From Gnetum montanum (lineage: Eukaryota > Streptophyta > Gnetopsida > Gnetales > Gnetaceae), in assembly GCA_015680685.1 (NCBI GenBank), contig MNCI01025456.1, positions 261,980-325,979 on the forward strand: a stretch of DNA of 64,000 nucleotides, written 5' to 3'. A program made the translations under genes and the position numbers. Position 1 is the first letter of the stretch; each line of letters begins with the position of its first letter. Positions 22,570 to 33,824 of this stretch are shown one piece after another. A model generated the notes under the pieces. It saw nothing but the letters and a program-made list of their open reading frames with translations. It had not been told where the DNA came from and made no database searches.

Positions 22570-23214
22570 TTTGAAAGGCATTATTAAAATGGTATGAAAA
22601 TTTTCAAATGCAAAGTCTCTAGTAGAAAAGTTTGATGGAAAGAAAATTTTGGGTTATGAAATATTAAAGTAAAAGACTTATTCATGCAAGGACTACAAAA
22701 AGCACTAACAGGGAAGACAAAGAAGCCTTCAGGAATGTTCATGTTTGATGAAGATTGGGAAGTCATGGATCTTAGAGTTCAAATTACCATTAGGTTTAGC
22801 CTTGCATATCAGGTTTTGTTCAATCTGGTAAAAGAGATTTCAACAGCAGCATTGTAGACAAAACTGAAGAGCTTGTTCATTGACAAATAAATTGCATTTA
22901 AAATTGGAGATGTATGACTTCAAGATGAAGGAAGGGACATTCTATAGAGATCAGCTTAATTCATATTTTGATCTTCCAGTTATCTAGCGTTGATGTGCAT
23001 CGATGTACAGATTAGTGCGGAGGAGAATCAAGCTTTAATTTTTCTCAAATTCCTTCCATCAGCTTACAAGCCTCTTGCTACAAAGGATACTATAGAATTT
23101 GAAACAGCGATTGCAGAATCAAAGGAACGAATGAAGCATTCTCTAGTAGAAATGGTTTCTAAAGGCTTAGTAATTGCAGAACGCATGGACAAAGAATTTG
23201 AAAAAGTGGTCTAG
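22570..23214 (+). pseudogene. Ty1/copia-type gag remnant
   Basis: In frame with several stops it reads SLVEKFDG (22615), MQGLQKALTGKTKKPSG, FDEDWEVMDLRVQITIRFSLAYQVLFNLV and ENQALIFLKFLPSAYKPL (about 23030-23075). These match the order of blocks in plant Copia gag (UBN2-like) proteins. After KPLATKD the frame stays open to 23213 (MKHSLVEMVSKGLVIAERMDKEFEKVV in pieces), but that tail does not look like gag and I do not recognise it. It lies in what would be the first intron, or the lost exon, of the CRK gene. Confidence 0.6.
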
Positions 23215-23659
23215 AAAGGACATTGAATGCCTCTTTTTTCCTTAAAAATGCATTTTAATTAAGCGTGTAAGAAAAATTCAAAATGCATATAAAATGAAAA
23301 AGAAACAACAAGCAATGAATCTTTGATGATATTCAACTTCCTTATTACCGAACCAAGAACCGAACTTGTACATTGTACATGAACAAAAACATCTCATATA
23401 TAATTACACATTGGAAATATTAAACAAAAGGTAAGAAGAAAGGATGGGTCAATGGCCCAAACACAAAATTAATGAATGGTTTTAAATCCCGAATGGGAAT
23501 GGTTTTAAATCCCGAATGGAATTTTAATAATTTTGAACACAAAAACATGATGCAGAGTCCCATCATGAATTACTCTATCCAGAACTTCACTTCAACAAGA
23601 ACTAACAATGGATTTCGAAGTTAGAATATGAACTAGCAGGAATAAGATATGCTTGTCAA
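23215..23659. other. Unrecognised stretch between Copia gag remnant and element 3
   Basis: AT-rich, with no reading frame of note. It contains a 23-bp tandem duplication (see next entry). The left end of element 3 is not defined by an LTR, so the boundary is approximate. Confidence 0.3.
23474..23519 (+). repeat. Perfect 23-bp tandem duplication
   Basis: The unit starting GAATGGTTTTAAATCCCG occurs at 23474-23496 and again at 23497-23519 without mismatch. Confidence 0.9.
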
Positions 23660-23766
23660 AGTGCTCTTGCCTGAAGCTTCTGGAGAGTCATGACCAGAGG
23701 CAGAGGCAAAGGAGCATCATAAGTCTTTGAAGTGTAAGTGGTCCTAGGATGTCCCATATATCTTAA

Positions 23767-25255
23767 GTGAAAATGAGGGTGGTGAACCTACCTCAAGTAG
23801 TTGTCCTCACAACGATGCTCCTTCCTTTGACTTCAGCCAAGGGGTTGTGTATTAGAACCTTCATTTCACTATTCATAACCCAGGTTCTGATACCCACTGG
23901 CATAAAGGATCTAAAAAAGGGACACGAACTCATGATAAATGTGGACATTCTGATCGCAATCACAATCAAGGTCGAGACCGCAAAAGAGAAGGTAGTAGAC
24001 ATTGTCATGATGACAGTTCTCCTTCTTCTTCACCTTTATCATCTCCTTCACCCTCTCCTTCAATATCCAAATGCGGTCATAAAGAAAAAGACCATGCAGA
24101 TAAAGGTAGGCAAAGTGGAAGTTATAGATGAAACAGCCAGGAAAGAGGACGAGGGCACTTTAGAGAGTCACGACATAGAAGAAGGGAGAGTAGGGAACAA
24201 GGTAGACATCATAGATGCCATGGACGAGACGATCACGATGATCCTCTCCTCACTACTCAAAGTATGTTAGACATAACTAAGGCTATTAGAATTCCAACAA
24301 GGCATCAGAAAGATAGTAGGATCCAGAGATTAAATATGAACAACATCCCATGATTTGAAGGAGGATACCATGCTAATCCTGAGAATCATTTTCAAGCATT
24401 CCATGATGTGTGTGCCTTACAAAACATAGAGAATGAAAGTCAAAAACTTAAGTTGTTCCCATAGATACTAGTTAAATAAGCGGAAAGCTAGTACCAATCC
24501 TTAGAACTGGAATCCATTCGTAGATGGAGTACCATGTTAGAATTGCTCAACGATAAGTACCAAACGTACTCCTAAGTGTCCAACCTACAAAAGAAAATCC
24601 AAGGCTAGAAACAAGGAGAACATGAAACCTTGGATGCTATCATGGGCTAATACTATGCATTATTACATCGTTGTCTTGGCCATGGTTATTCGCAAAAGAA
24701 TCAACTACACCATCTCGTGGATGGGCTTAGGCATGAAACAAGAAGAACCCTTGGGACTTATGCCCAAGGAAGACTATCCGAGCTTAGGTCCCATCTAATT
24801 CTAAGACTATTGGAGCAAGTTGCTAAGGAAGAAGGTTAGCTATAGAAGAGTATAATCGAGATCCTTCCCTTCGGAAGAGGGGAGTAAGATTTTGTGAGGA
24901 TGAAGAAGAGTCACCACTTAAAGAAATGGTAAATAGGAAAACTTTGCCTATCCAAAAGATGACATCAGAAGTTTTGGCAAAGGTAGACCAAATGTGGGAT
25001 TCCCTAGATAATAGATTTCAAACTATTCTTAAAATAGTAGAGTCTAGAGAGCAAGGTAGTGAGAAAAGAAAAAAGAAAGAGGCTGAACATGCATGTAGCA
25101 AGGGTAAGGACAAAGTTGCCATCATTGAAGAGGTTGTGAATTCAGAAACAGACAATGATAGTGGATGTGAGATATATCAATATGACCATCCTAAGGAATG
25201 TTGCCTTATAATCTCACATCTGCAGGAGTCTAGGGTGTATGCACTCAACCCATGA
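23767..25255 (+). pseudogene. gag remnant of element 3
   Basis: Core gag text includes ENHFQAFHDVCALQNIENES, SLELESIRRWSTMLELLNDK and LVDGLRHETRRTLGTYAQGR (24340-24770), in line with element 1. The last part is still open for 109 codons (24926-25255), very rich in charged residues, and ends at a conserved YDHPKECC...HLQESRVYALNP. This mirrors YEHPKGCC...HLQDSRVYALHP in element 1. No CCHC knuckle is visible. Stops break the middle. Confidence 0.75.
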
Positions 25256-25722
25256 TTAAACAAAAGGCAAACACCCCAAAGGTTACCTTATTCTCAAGGT
25301 AACCCAAGGCAATTCTACCAACCCTTAACATATTATCCCAATGGAACTTCACCAAAACCGATTGAGCAATATCAATAGTGGCAACACCCATAATTATGGG
25401 GAATGCCACCACCAAGGCAACAATATCCTTACCAGCAACCTGACTCGTATGAATATTACGTGTAGTAGCTAATCTCCCCACATGACTCTACTGGTCACAT
25501 CACTCCTTAACCTCACTACCAAGCCAACGAGTATTATGGGACTCCTTCTTCTAGAGGCGATATTTTGCAAACATATCATCCTTCTCATCCAGCCACATCT
25601 CTTCCACCAATAGCTCCACTACCACCTGCTCTCACGATGCAAGATGAAATCCCTACCCAGCCACAGCAACCTAACGCCATAGGGTTGTTAACTCTCAACC
25701 TACTATTGGTTCCAACAACCAC

Positions 25723-27060
25723 ATGAAGAAAAGACCTTTCTTTAGAACCAACAATCCAACCAAGCCCTTGCAATCACAAGTAGTTGATTCCTTAGATACC
25801 TCAGTATCAATCAAAACTTCAGAGCCCCCTTCAACCCAATCACCACACTTAATGCATATGGTCATTCTAACACATGTCGTTACCGATTGGATCAAAGCTG
25901 GTCACCTTCCCAGAAAATTCTTTGATCCTAAGAGTCCTCTAATATACTTACAAATTGCTGAAAATGCACCGTGCAAGGCTCTTTTGGATTCAGGTTTCGA
26001 TGTCAACTTGATTTCTCAAGAAATGTACAAGGCCTAGAACCAATTTGAGGCTCAACTAGTAGAAAAGTCATTTGATGATCCAAGAAGGCGTAGTACTAGG
26101 ACACAAAACTTCACACACACAGATAGAGGTAGACACCGAGAAAATCAAAATTATCTAAGGAATTACCCATCAATAGGAAACTATCAAAGATATTTGGTCA
26201 TTCCTTGAACGTAGTGGCTACTATAGGAGATTTATTGAGAACTTTTCAAAGGTTGCCAAACCATTGGTGAAATTAACGAAAAAGGATGTACCTTTCAAGT
26301 GGACTAGGGAATGCGAATTAGTTTTCCAAACTCTAAAATAGAAGCTAGTAGAAGAACCCATTCTACAAGCTCCTGACTAGTCCAAACCATTTCATATCAT
26401 GACTAATGCATCCAACTATGCTTTAGGAGCCGTACTTACATAGTTAGATGACTAGAAGCATCCTTATTACATCCACTGTGCAAGTAGAAGTATCGTTGGT
26501 GCACAACTAAACTACATTACCACAGAGAAAGAATTAATGGTTGTAGTGTTTGCACTAGAAGATTTTAGACACTATGTATTGGGATATAAAGTATATATAC
26601 ATACATATCAAAGTGCAATCTGGTTCCTCATGAATAAGCCAGTGGTAAGCCCTCATATCATACGATGGCTTGTAATCTTACAAGAGTTTGATTTAATGAT
26701 GATCAATCGCAAGGGCACCAAGAATGTAGTTGCTGCTCATTTATCTCGGTTGCAATGGGATAAAAAAGAGGATGAGTATCCAATTTCTGATCATTTCCCT
26801 GATAAATTCCTCTTCGCTAGTGTAGTGAATAATCAATCACCCATAGAGACAAACTGGTATAGTAGCATTCTTACTTGTCTCCTCATCCAACAAACACCAC
26901 AAGAGTTAAACCTTAAGAACAAACATCAGTTTCTTCACCAAGCTAAGTACTTTATGGAGATCAATGGGCAACTTTACAAAGTGTTCCAATGGCTTTGTTC
27001 GATGGTGTGTTCCCGATATAGATCAACTACGAGTTCTTCAAGATGCTTATGAGGGTCCTT
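25723..27060 (+). pseudogene. Protease fused by deletion to RNase H, element 3
   Basis: Protease starts normally (CKALLDSGFDVNLISQEMYKA, about 25975-26035), then after a stop jumps to FEAQLVEKSF, text that in element 1 lies downstream of the RT active site. The RT fingers and palm, including FMDD, are therefore gone. RNase H follows: ENFSKVAKPLVKLTKKD (26240), KPFHIMTNASNYALGA (26385), and an open 171-codon segment from 26537 with FRHYVLGYKVYIHTYQS, RWLVILQEFDLMMI and VVAAHLSRL. A frameshift near 26985 ends it. Confidence 0.8.
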
Positions 27061-28110
27061 GTAGGGGTCATTACATTGGGAGATGAATAACTATCAAAAT
27101 CCTACTTGCAAGATATTATTAACCTACATTATTTCAGGATGCTCATTGTTTTGTCCAATCTTGTAAGCATTGTCAACATGATGGGGGAATGACTGCTAAA
27201 ATGGAGGATCTGCAACAATGGATTCAATCGTTAGAACCCTTTGACATTTGGGGAATTGATTTTATGGGGTCAATTACACCAATGTCTAATGGAAAATCTT
27301 ATATTATTGTTGTCATTGATTACCTAACAAAATGGGCCAAAGCAGCTGCTGTTAAAGATTATACATCATCTACAGCTACACGATTTGTTCAACAACAAAT
27401 CATAAACAAGTTTGGTGTGCCACGTGCACTTATTTCAGACAATGGTACACACTTCACATGTGTAACTTTTCAGAAATTAATGCAATGCTTAGGGATTGAG
27501 CATAAATTAACTACACCATACCACCCCCAAGCGAACGGTCAAGCCAAAGTCATCAACAAAGAGATTACGAAAATATTGACAAGAACTATTAGCAAGTTTA
27601 GGCGAGACTAGAGCACTAAACTGAATGATGCTTTTTGGGATACCTCTCCACATGGAAACTCTCTACAAGCTACTCTCCCTTTGAGTTAGTGTATAATAAA
27701 CTACCAACGCTTCCCATTCAAACTGAGCTTTGTACACTATCCATGGCATGTGACCTCAACCTTGATCTTAATCTAGCACGAAAACAATGCTTAGCAACTC
27801 TTAACTTGCTAGATGAAAATTGACTAGCTGCCCTATCATCTAACGAGTTGCACAAGGAATTCAATAAACAACGTCATGACCTAAGGATTAGGAAAGTTAA
27901 ATATCAACCGAGAGATAAGATTCTCTACTGGAATCCCACACATGTGCCACAACATACTAAATTTCAAACACTATGGAAAGGACCTTATATCATTTATGTA
28001 ACTTTTCCTTCAGGAGCCATGATAATATACAAACTTGAGAGCCTAGATAAGAAGTTGTTGGTCAACGTGCAACAAACCAAACCTTTCCATGAGCTTAAGA
28101 CAGCCAATAC
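27061..28110 (+). pseudogene. Integrase remnant of element 3
   Basis: A damaged H2C2 zinc region (QSCKHCQHDGG, about 27155-27190) is followed by an open core of 140 codons (27189-27611) with GIDFMGSITPMSNGKSYI, SDNGTHFT and PYHPQANGQAKVINKE. The third catalytic residue reads Lys where element 1 has Glu. The C-terminal domain is open from 27848 (KVKYQPRDKILYW, LWKGPYIIY, PFHEL). Although long stretches are open, the missing Glu and the stops at 27609 and 27821 mean no active enzyme. Confidence 0.85.
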
Positions 28111-30139
28111 ACATGCTACCTCTCTTGATGGACAGCCTTGCTCACTATTTTGGATCTCCTCCTTCCAACTTAGTCACGAGGGAGATGGCCACCTATGCTA
28201 ACCGTTCTAAGCCCTCAGTTCTTTTTCAATTTTTATTTTACACATGTTTGTTTTATACATTTTGTTTCACACATTTTTGTTTTACACATTTTTGCAACTT
28301 TTCTTATTTTTATTTTACACCATCATTCATATTTTTACTATTTGTTTGATTGCTTGATTTACTTTTATTCATCATCCAATAAGTGCTCATGATGGTGGAT
28401 TAAATACTATCATATTAATTGCTAATGCTTTGGTTTTACCTTTGAATTATGATGCTAATATTAAGGTATGGTTCTTTTGGTAAAATAGGCAATGAGTCCA
28501 TGCTATCCACTCATCCATACAACTTTATGGTCTCCTTTGGCTTGGAACTATATAGTCCCTTTTTTCTAAGTAAACTTGTTAATGAATTAGTGGCTAGGTA
28601 CTTTTCAAACTAAGGAAAGACTCAAAGGATGAAAAGAGTGTGACTTTAAGGGGATTCAATGCATTTGTGCTGGCCATTCTCTTAGGTGCTTGGATGTTTT
28701 TTCTTGGGTTTTTCGCCATTCTGACATTGATCAAATATCAAGAATCTGAGTAAATAAAAATAAGTCTTTGCATAGTGTGGTTCTCATGCAAGAAAAAAAG
28801 TGAAAAAGAAGTGAAAAAAAAAATGAAAGTGAGAATTCAAAGCATACCCCTTAGACATAATAAAGCAATATGGGCTACAAGCACTGGTTACGGAACTAGA
28901 CAAACATGTTACCCATGTCTGAAGGTTCCCTTTAACTAAGGCCCTTTCTCGCCTCCTACTTTTCCATCTCGCTCTCGTCGGAATGGTGGTGACTTTTTGT
29001 GGAAGCATTCTTATTGCTTCAAGTGGATGGATTGGTCAAGTGTATTGATGTGAGATCACTGGATGTGGTTTGTTTGAGTCTGTATTTGGGATGAATTCTA
29101 CTTAGTCACATTAACTATAAAGTACACAAGGGACTTTACACAACCTTGTTCTTGGAATTCCATTCCATTCTTTCCTCTTCATCTTTCTTTCCATTTTTCC
29201 ACCTCATTGCTGATTCTATCATTACTTTGTTTCTAGGTTGATGCATTATTTTTCTTTGGTGAATTCTTGTGGGTAAGTTTCTAACTCTTGCTTCCAAATG
29301 ACATTCCTAATGCCTACGAACTCTTTGATTTGTGGGTTTGTCAGGGCATAAAAGCCATGAGCCTGCTTTGGGGAGGATCCACTGGCATTTCTTTTTGGTG
29401 CAATTGTTAACTTCTTTCCCTTAAACATTTTCTGCAATCAATCATTTCTTGTTTCATCCCCATCCATGACATCGATTTTATTGGCATTGCCGTTGATATT
29501 TTTCATCTTTCTTATTCCTCATGTTTTTTCATCTTATAGCTACCAAACGTTCGCTCTTAGTCATGGGGCCCTGGCACAAATTTCTCAATTTTTTTCCATT
29601 TTACTAATTGCCTAACGCCTACACCTTAGGTAGTTGCCAATGATAAATCTCTGAACTAGTTTCTGCCATAACCACAACTGAGGCAATGCGCTTCATATCG
29701 AGGCAAGGTATCAACTGCATTGTGGATTATCTATCCTTGCTCATTTGTGACTGTGTTGTGTGTGTAGATGGTGATCATATAAACAATGGACTAGGCTTAG
29801 AGGAAGCACTCAGGATGGACTGGAGTTAGAGCATTTACAAAAGGAGCAAGTTTGGTGGTGTGGCTATGGATAAACAATGGAAGATGTAATTTTAGCATTG
29901 GCTGCAACACGCTTCATTTTCTTTCTCTCTCTTTCTCTACAAACTACCAAATAAAGGCTTGGATGTCATTTATGTGTGAGTGTTCACCATAATGTTGTAA
30001 TATGCTTATTGATCCGTCACTGGCCACATTGAGTCTGTCATCCCATTCCACTGTCAATTGTCAATTAGTCAATAATCCTATACCTTCCCAATATTTTGTA
30101 AAGAACTCGAGGATGAATTTTCATTCAGTCGTGGCGGTA
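28111..30139 (+). other. Non-coding 3' region of element 3
   Basis: It contains the T-rich tract with repeated TTTGTTTTACACATTTT-like units (28220-28330), the single-copy block AATTCAAAGCATACCCCTTAG (28834-28854) and GGGCTACAAGCACTGGTTA. The donor-like place of element 2 reads ACCAAACGTTCGC here (29547) and the acceptor-like TTGTGTGTGTAG precedes an ATG near 29768, but the post-pol frame is not present after it. The stretch 29800-30139 matches the 3' ends of elements 1 and 4 (CCAATATTTTGTAAAGAACTC near 30090). Confidence 0.55.
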
Positions 30140-30974
30140 TGATGAGAGTGGTTACTCTAACGTTTTATTCTAATTATTAGAGCAGTTACTTTAGCGGTTT
30201 ATTCTAATTATTAGAGCAGTTACTCTAGCAATTTTATTCTAATTATTAGAGTGGTTACTCTAATTTTTAGAGTAGTTGCTCCCAAGCCTATAAATACAAT
30301 GCCCATGGGCACAATTGGAAAAAGAAGTCTTTTTCGCAGTTAAGTAGCAAAACTCTTGTAGTTTGTTTGAAAGTTAGAATATTTTCCAAGTGCCCCCAAC
30401 AGAAGGTCTAAGTGTGAACGGATCTTTATTCGAGCATTGTGTACTTGAGCACACCTTGTGTATAGCAATAAAGACGAGCTCTTCAATTCATTCTTACAGC
30501 ACTTGAGATTTGTTTTCTTACGCATTTCTTTTATTTTATTTTCTTATGCATTTATTTTATTTTATTTTCTGCACTTTACATTTCTGTTATTAGCATAGTA
30601 ATTCATTTTTATCAATTAAACAAATTGTTAAATTACACAAGCACGACGACTTTGAGCATGTGTGTAATGCTTGGTAACCTAGTAACGATTAGCGTTCAGG
30701 ATGTGTGTGTACAGCAAGTGAGAACTGGTGTTAGAATTAGTTAAAACTTAGTTAATGAGTAGTTAAGTTAAATTAGTTACTTAGTTACCTCTCTCTTTCC
30801 CTACTAGGGTAGGACATAAAAACATAAAAGCTATAAAAATCATATGCCTTAAGGTTACTTAAACATACAATCATGACATACGCACATACAATCGTGACAT
30901 ACACACACAGGTAAGCTTGGGAAAACAACGATCAACCAACCCGTCTTTGTTCCACAGGGGTGCGCTGCTCATCA
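30140..30974 (+). repeat. 3' LTR of element 3
   Basis: 835 bp, TGATGAGAG...GCTCATCA. U3 has a short array of TTACTCTAA/ATTATTAGAG units (30146-30280), then TATAAATA at 30289-30296. R has a polyadenylation-type AATAAA at 30467-30472. The next base (30975) is in the reading frame of a DUF26 domain on the other strand. Confidence 0.9.
30146..30280 (+). repeat. U3 array of self-complementary units in LTR of element 3
   Basis: About four units of 34-38 bp, each with TTATTCTAATTATTAGAG followed by a (C/T)GGTTACTCTA-like half. CTAATTATTAG is palindromic, so the array can fold. A longer relative is at 39170-39478. Confidence 0.75.
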
Positions 30975-31530
30975 ATTGGAAACCTCCAAAAGCAAATTAA
31001 GATTTGTGTCCAAGCAACTCCTACAGTCTTCCGTGGAAATATCTCTCCAACACTGAACAAGCCCCTAAATGTGAAAGTTTCTGGAAGAATTTGCAGCATA
31101 TCGAGTGCTTACAGATGAAGCTGCCTCTATATTCAAATTTGTGAGCAGATTCTTCTTGGCTTTGTCAAAACTATCTGAAGTACTGTCTGTATCATTATCT
31201 AGAAGTGCTGTGTCTGTATCATTATTTTATTCAACGATGCTTGATTAAGCCTGCGCGTGAAATCCTGTCTCAAATTGCATAAAGCAGGTACAGACTCCCT
31301 AGCAGCTATGGCCATTGTTGGTTCCCTCCATTGGGTTTCCTGGATGAAATGGCGGATGTCAAGATAAAGAGGAGGAGCAATGCCAAGTATCAGAGATTTT
31401 GAGGCGTAAACTTTAGAGCAAGAAAAAATTGCACAGCCAGCGTAGTATTTGGGACTTGGGTGCCCCCCTCCAGCCGGACTGGCGCAATCTGGGCCTCCAG
31501 GCAGCATAAGTAGACCATGACATTTCGCCT
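30975..31530 (-). pseudogene. DUF26 (Gnk2-type) extracellular exon of a cysteine-rich receptor-like kinase, fragment
   Basis: On the minus strand about 31218-30975 reads SFDKAKKNLLTNLNIEAASS, TRYAANSSRNFHI, a TAG stop where a Tyr codon is usual, then GLVQCWRDISTEDCRSCLD. The C-x8-C-x2-C spacing (CWRDISTEDCRSC) is the DUF26 signature. The frame runs straight into the end of the Ty3 LTR at 30974, so the insertion is in coding sequence. Upstream (31530-31220) frames are shifted; pieces such as LALLLLFILTSAISS (signal-peptide-like) and ALCNLRQDFTR (DUF26-like) suggest the N-terminus. It is on the same strand as, and in the right order with, the kinase exons at 22351-20887. I infer one gene. Confidence 0.7.
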
Positions 31531-31539
31531 TCGCATGAT

Positions 31540-33820
31540 TAGTGTGCTGGGTATTCTTTCTGTATACGTTGAAAGAAAATCAAGTCGGAAAATGAAATGT
31601 ATTTGAATGTTTGTATTAGATTTTAAGATTGGAGAATAAATTTAAGAGGGGAAGTCTGTGAAGAGAACATGAAATTTATTTGAATGTCTGTATTAGGTTT
31701 TAAGATTGGAAATCTGTAAAGAGAAAAAATTTTAAAAGGAAAACCTTCGATTGAGATGAGAAAGAACGAACTGTAATTATATTGAACTTACGATTTGGTT
31801 TGATTTAGTGAGTAGAAGAGATGAATTTAAATAAAACTGAACTCGAAAGCTAACTAATCGGCAAGTTTCCAATCATAGATACTTGGTATTATGTTTTGTT
31901 TTCGGATTTTGTTGTGCGCGCATCATTCTACGGTTGGTGATTAAAAAAAAGCGTTTTTTGGATTTTTTTTTTTTTTTTTTTTTTTGAAAAAGGCTTCACC
32001 TGCTGAAGCTCTGAATTTGAACGCGTTTCCGAGAGCTGTCAAATCCTGACGACGCGTATTCATTGAATGCCCATTTAATTTCATTCCACAACGTTGTACA
32101 TCTGACCTTAACTCGATGCATTCTTTTTGCCTTTCATGACGTTTAATCACTGAATTTCAAATCCGCGTGCCTCAAATCCACTAGCCCCTTGCCCCTGCTA
32201 CTACGATTATATTATTCAAGACACTGCTCTGTTTTGTTCGCTAATATTCGTAACTAGCTTAAAATTTCATTTGCTTAACATGGCGAAATGTTAATTTGCT
32301 TAATATTATCGTACACGGTTTTATAAAAACTATAGGACATTTTTTAACTTGGACATTTTTGTCCGCCGAAAACACCGAAAACGCCGAAATTCTATTAAAC
32401 AAGTCAAAGTGTTAATTCAAGGCTGTGATTTCGTTCCACTGCAAACGCAGACGAGGCGCTCCGTAGATTATAAACTAACGAAACGCATTTTAATTTAATT
32501 CATCTGACCAGACGAGACGAGGCCATTGTCATGTGCACCAGACGCGTTTTAGTGCAGCTTACCATTACCGTGTACACCCACGTTAAGGAGATAATTGGTC
32601 CCCGTTTTGACTAGAATTTCCTTCCGCTGCGTCCTATTATAGTTTCTTATAGTTTATTTTCTTAGAAAGTTTGAATTAGTTGTAACTTTTAGATGGAAGC
32701 TAGAAGCAAGCTTTAGTTGAACGGTGGAAAAGGGAAAAGAAAGATAGCAAGAGCAATCATATTAACGAAGTTTTGGCTAAGTAAGTTGAAAAATTATGGA
32801 AAATATGCATATAATTTCTTTGAACATTGCTAAACTTCTTAGGGTGCTAAGTGAATGACATGAAAAATCTCAATATGTAATTGGTAAGTTTCATAATATA
32901 TAATGCATAGAGCAAGTTTGGAGACATGGAAAGCATTTGAAGCAAAGTGAGAGTACCAAAGGAGTTTAGATAAACGAGGATGTCACTTAGAAGGAACTTA
33001 TAGAAAGGGCTAAACAATAGAAAAAAGTTAAGGCCATATGTGAAACACATCTTGTATTATACCTAAATGTTAGCAACATGGTAGTAATTACAGAAGCAAT
33101 TTTCCAAAAATTATTCAAAAATTTTATAGGTCCTTTACAATGTAGATTTATTGATATTGATGGAGCTGTTAAACAATGAACTATTAGTCTAGTCATAAGA
33201 CTTTTGATTTAAAAGCTCCAAGTTATGGGTTAGATTCTGATGAGCAATGTTGAGTTATCAAGTTATAATTAGAATATTTTTTTTTATCATTAACATAGTT
33301 ATGTGTGTTATTTTTATTCCTTATTTTGCCCCTATAAAAGCTATAGTCTACAATATTGCAAGGTTGTCCATAGATTTTTCTTTCTAGCATTTAAAAAAAG
33401 ATATTATAGATTTTATTTTTTAAAAAAGAAGCAACTTTTTTGTGGAAATTTTAATGTTAGAGTTAGTCTTTAGCAAACCAAGATTATTCAAAGGTAGCAT
33501 GGAATTATAAACATTACTTATAATAATTGGTCTCAATGTTCTACAAATAGTAATATCAAAAGAAGGGGACAACAATTTTTGGACTAGGTAAAGACTTTAA
33601 ATCTTCTCATTTGTGATGGATTCACTAGATTTCTAGGATCTACATCCTTCACATTTATAGGACCTCAAGGTAACTTGTATATTAACTTACTTTTATCTTC
33701 TAGTGATCATATCAAATATATTATAGAGTTTATAGTAAGAGAAGCATTGGTGGAATCTTTGTTGAACATCTTCCAAGACGTTCAATTAAGTAATGCCTAC
33801 AATGAGACAATCGAAAAAAT
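31540..33820. other. Non-coding stretch upstream of the DUF26 exon
   Basis: No gene recognised. From about 31900 to 32640 the sequence keeps many CpG sites (for example GACGCGTATTC, GACGAGGCGCTCCG, AGACGCGTTTTAG), unlike the CpG-poor retroelements around it. This position would be the promoter of the CRK gene. A T-run of about 23 bases is at 31963-31985. From 32650 to 33820 the sequence is AT-rich without features. Confidence 0.35.
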
Positions 33821-33824
33821 AACA

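Larger units (their letters stand above)
23660..30974 (+). mobile_element. Ty3/gypsy retrotransposon (element 3), 5'-truncated, with internal RT deletion
   Basis: Same family as elements 1 and 2: gag, protease, RNase H, integrase, shared non-coding region, polypurine stretch (GTCGTGGCGGTA) and one LTR at 30140-30974. No 5' LTR is found; gag-like sequence begins near 23700. Between protease and RNase H about 925 bp present in element 1 are missing, removing the RT catalytic core. The post-pol frame seen in element 2 is also absent apart from its start region. The right end abuts DUF26 coding sequence of the CRK remnant. Confidence 0.85.

Noticed and set aside
31199-31507. A 102-codon minus-strand frame starting LPGGPDCASPAGGG as a separate gene
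   Set aside because: It overlaps the expected N-terminal part of the CRK DUF26 exon and contains only short pieces that fit (ALCNLRQDFTR). It is better explained as a frame-shifted part of that pseudogene.
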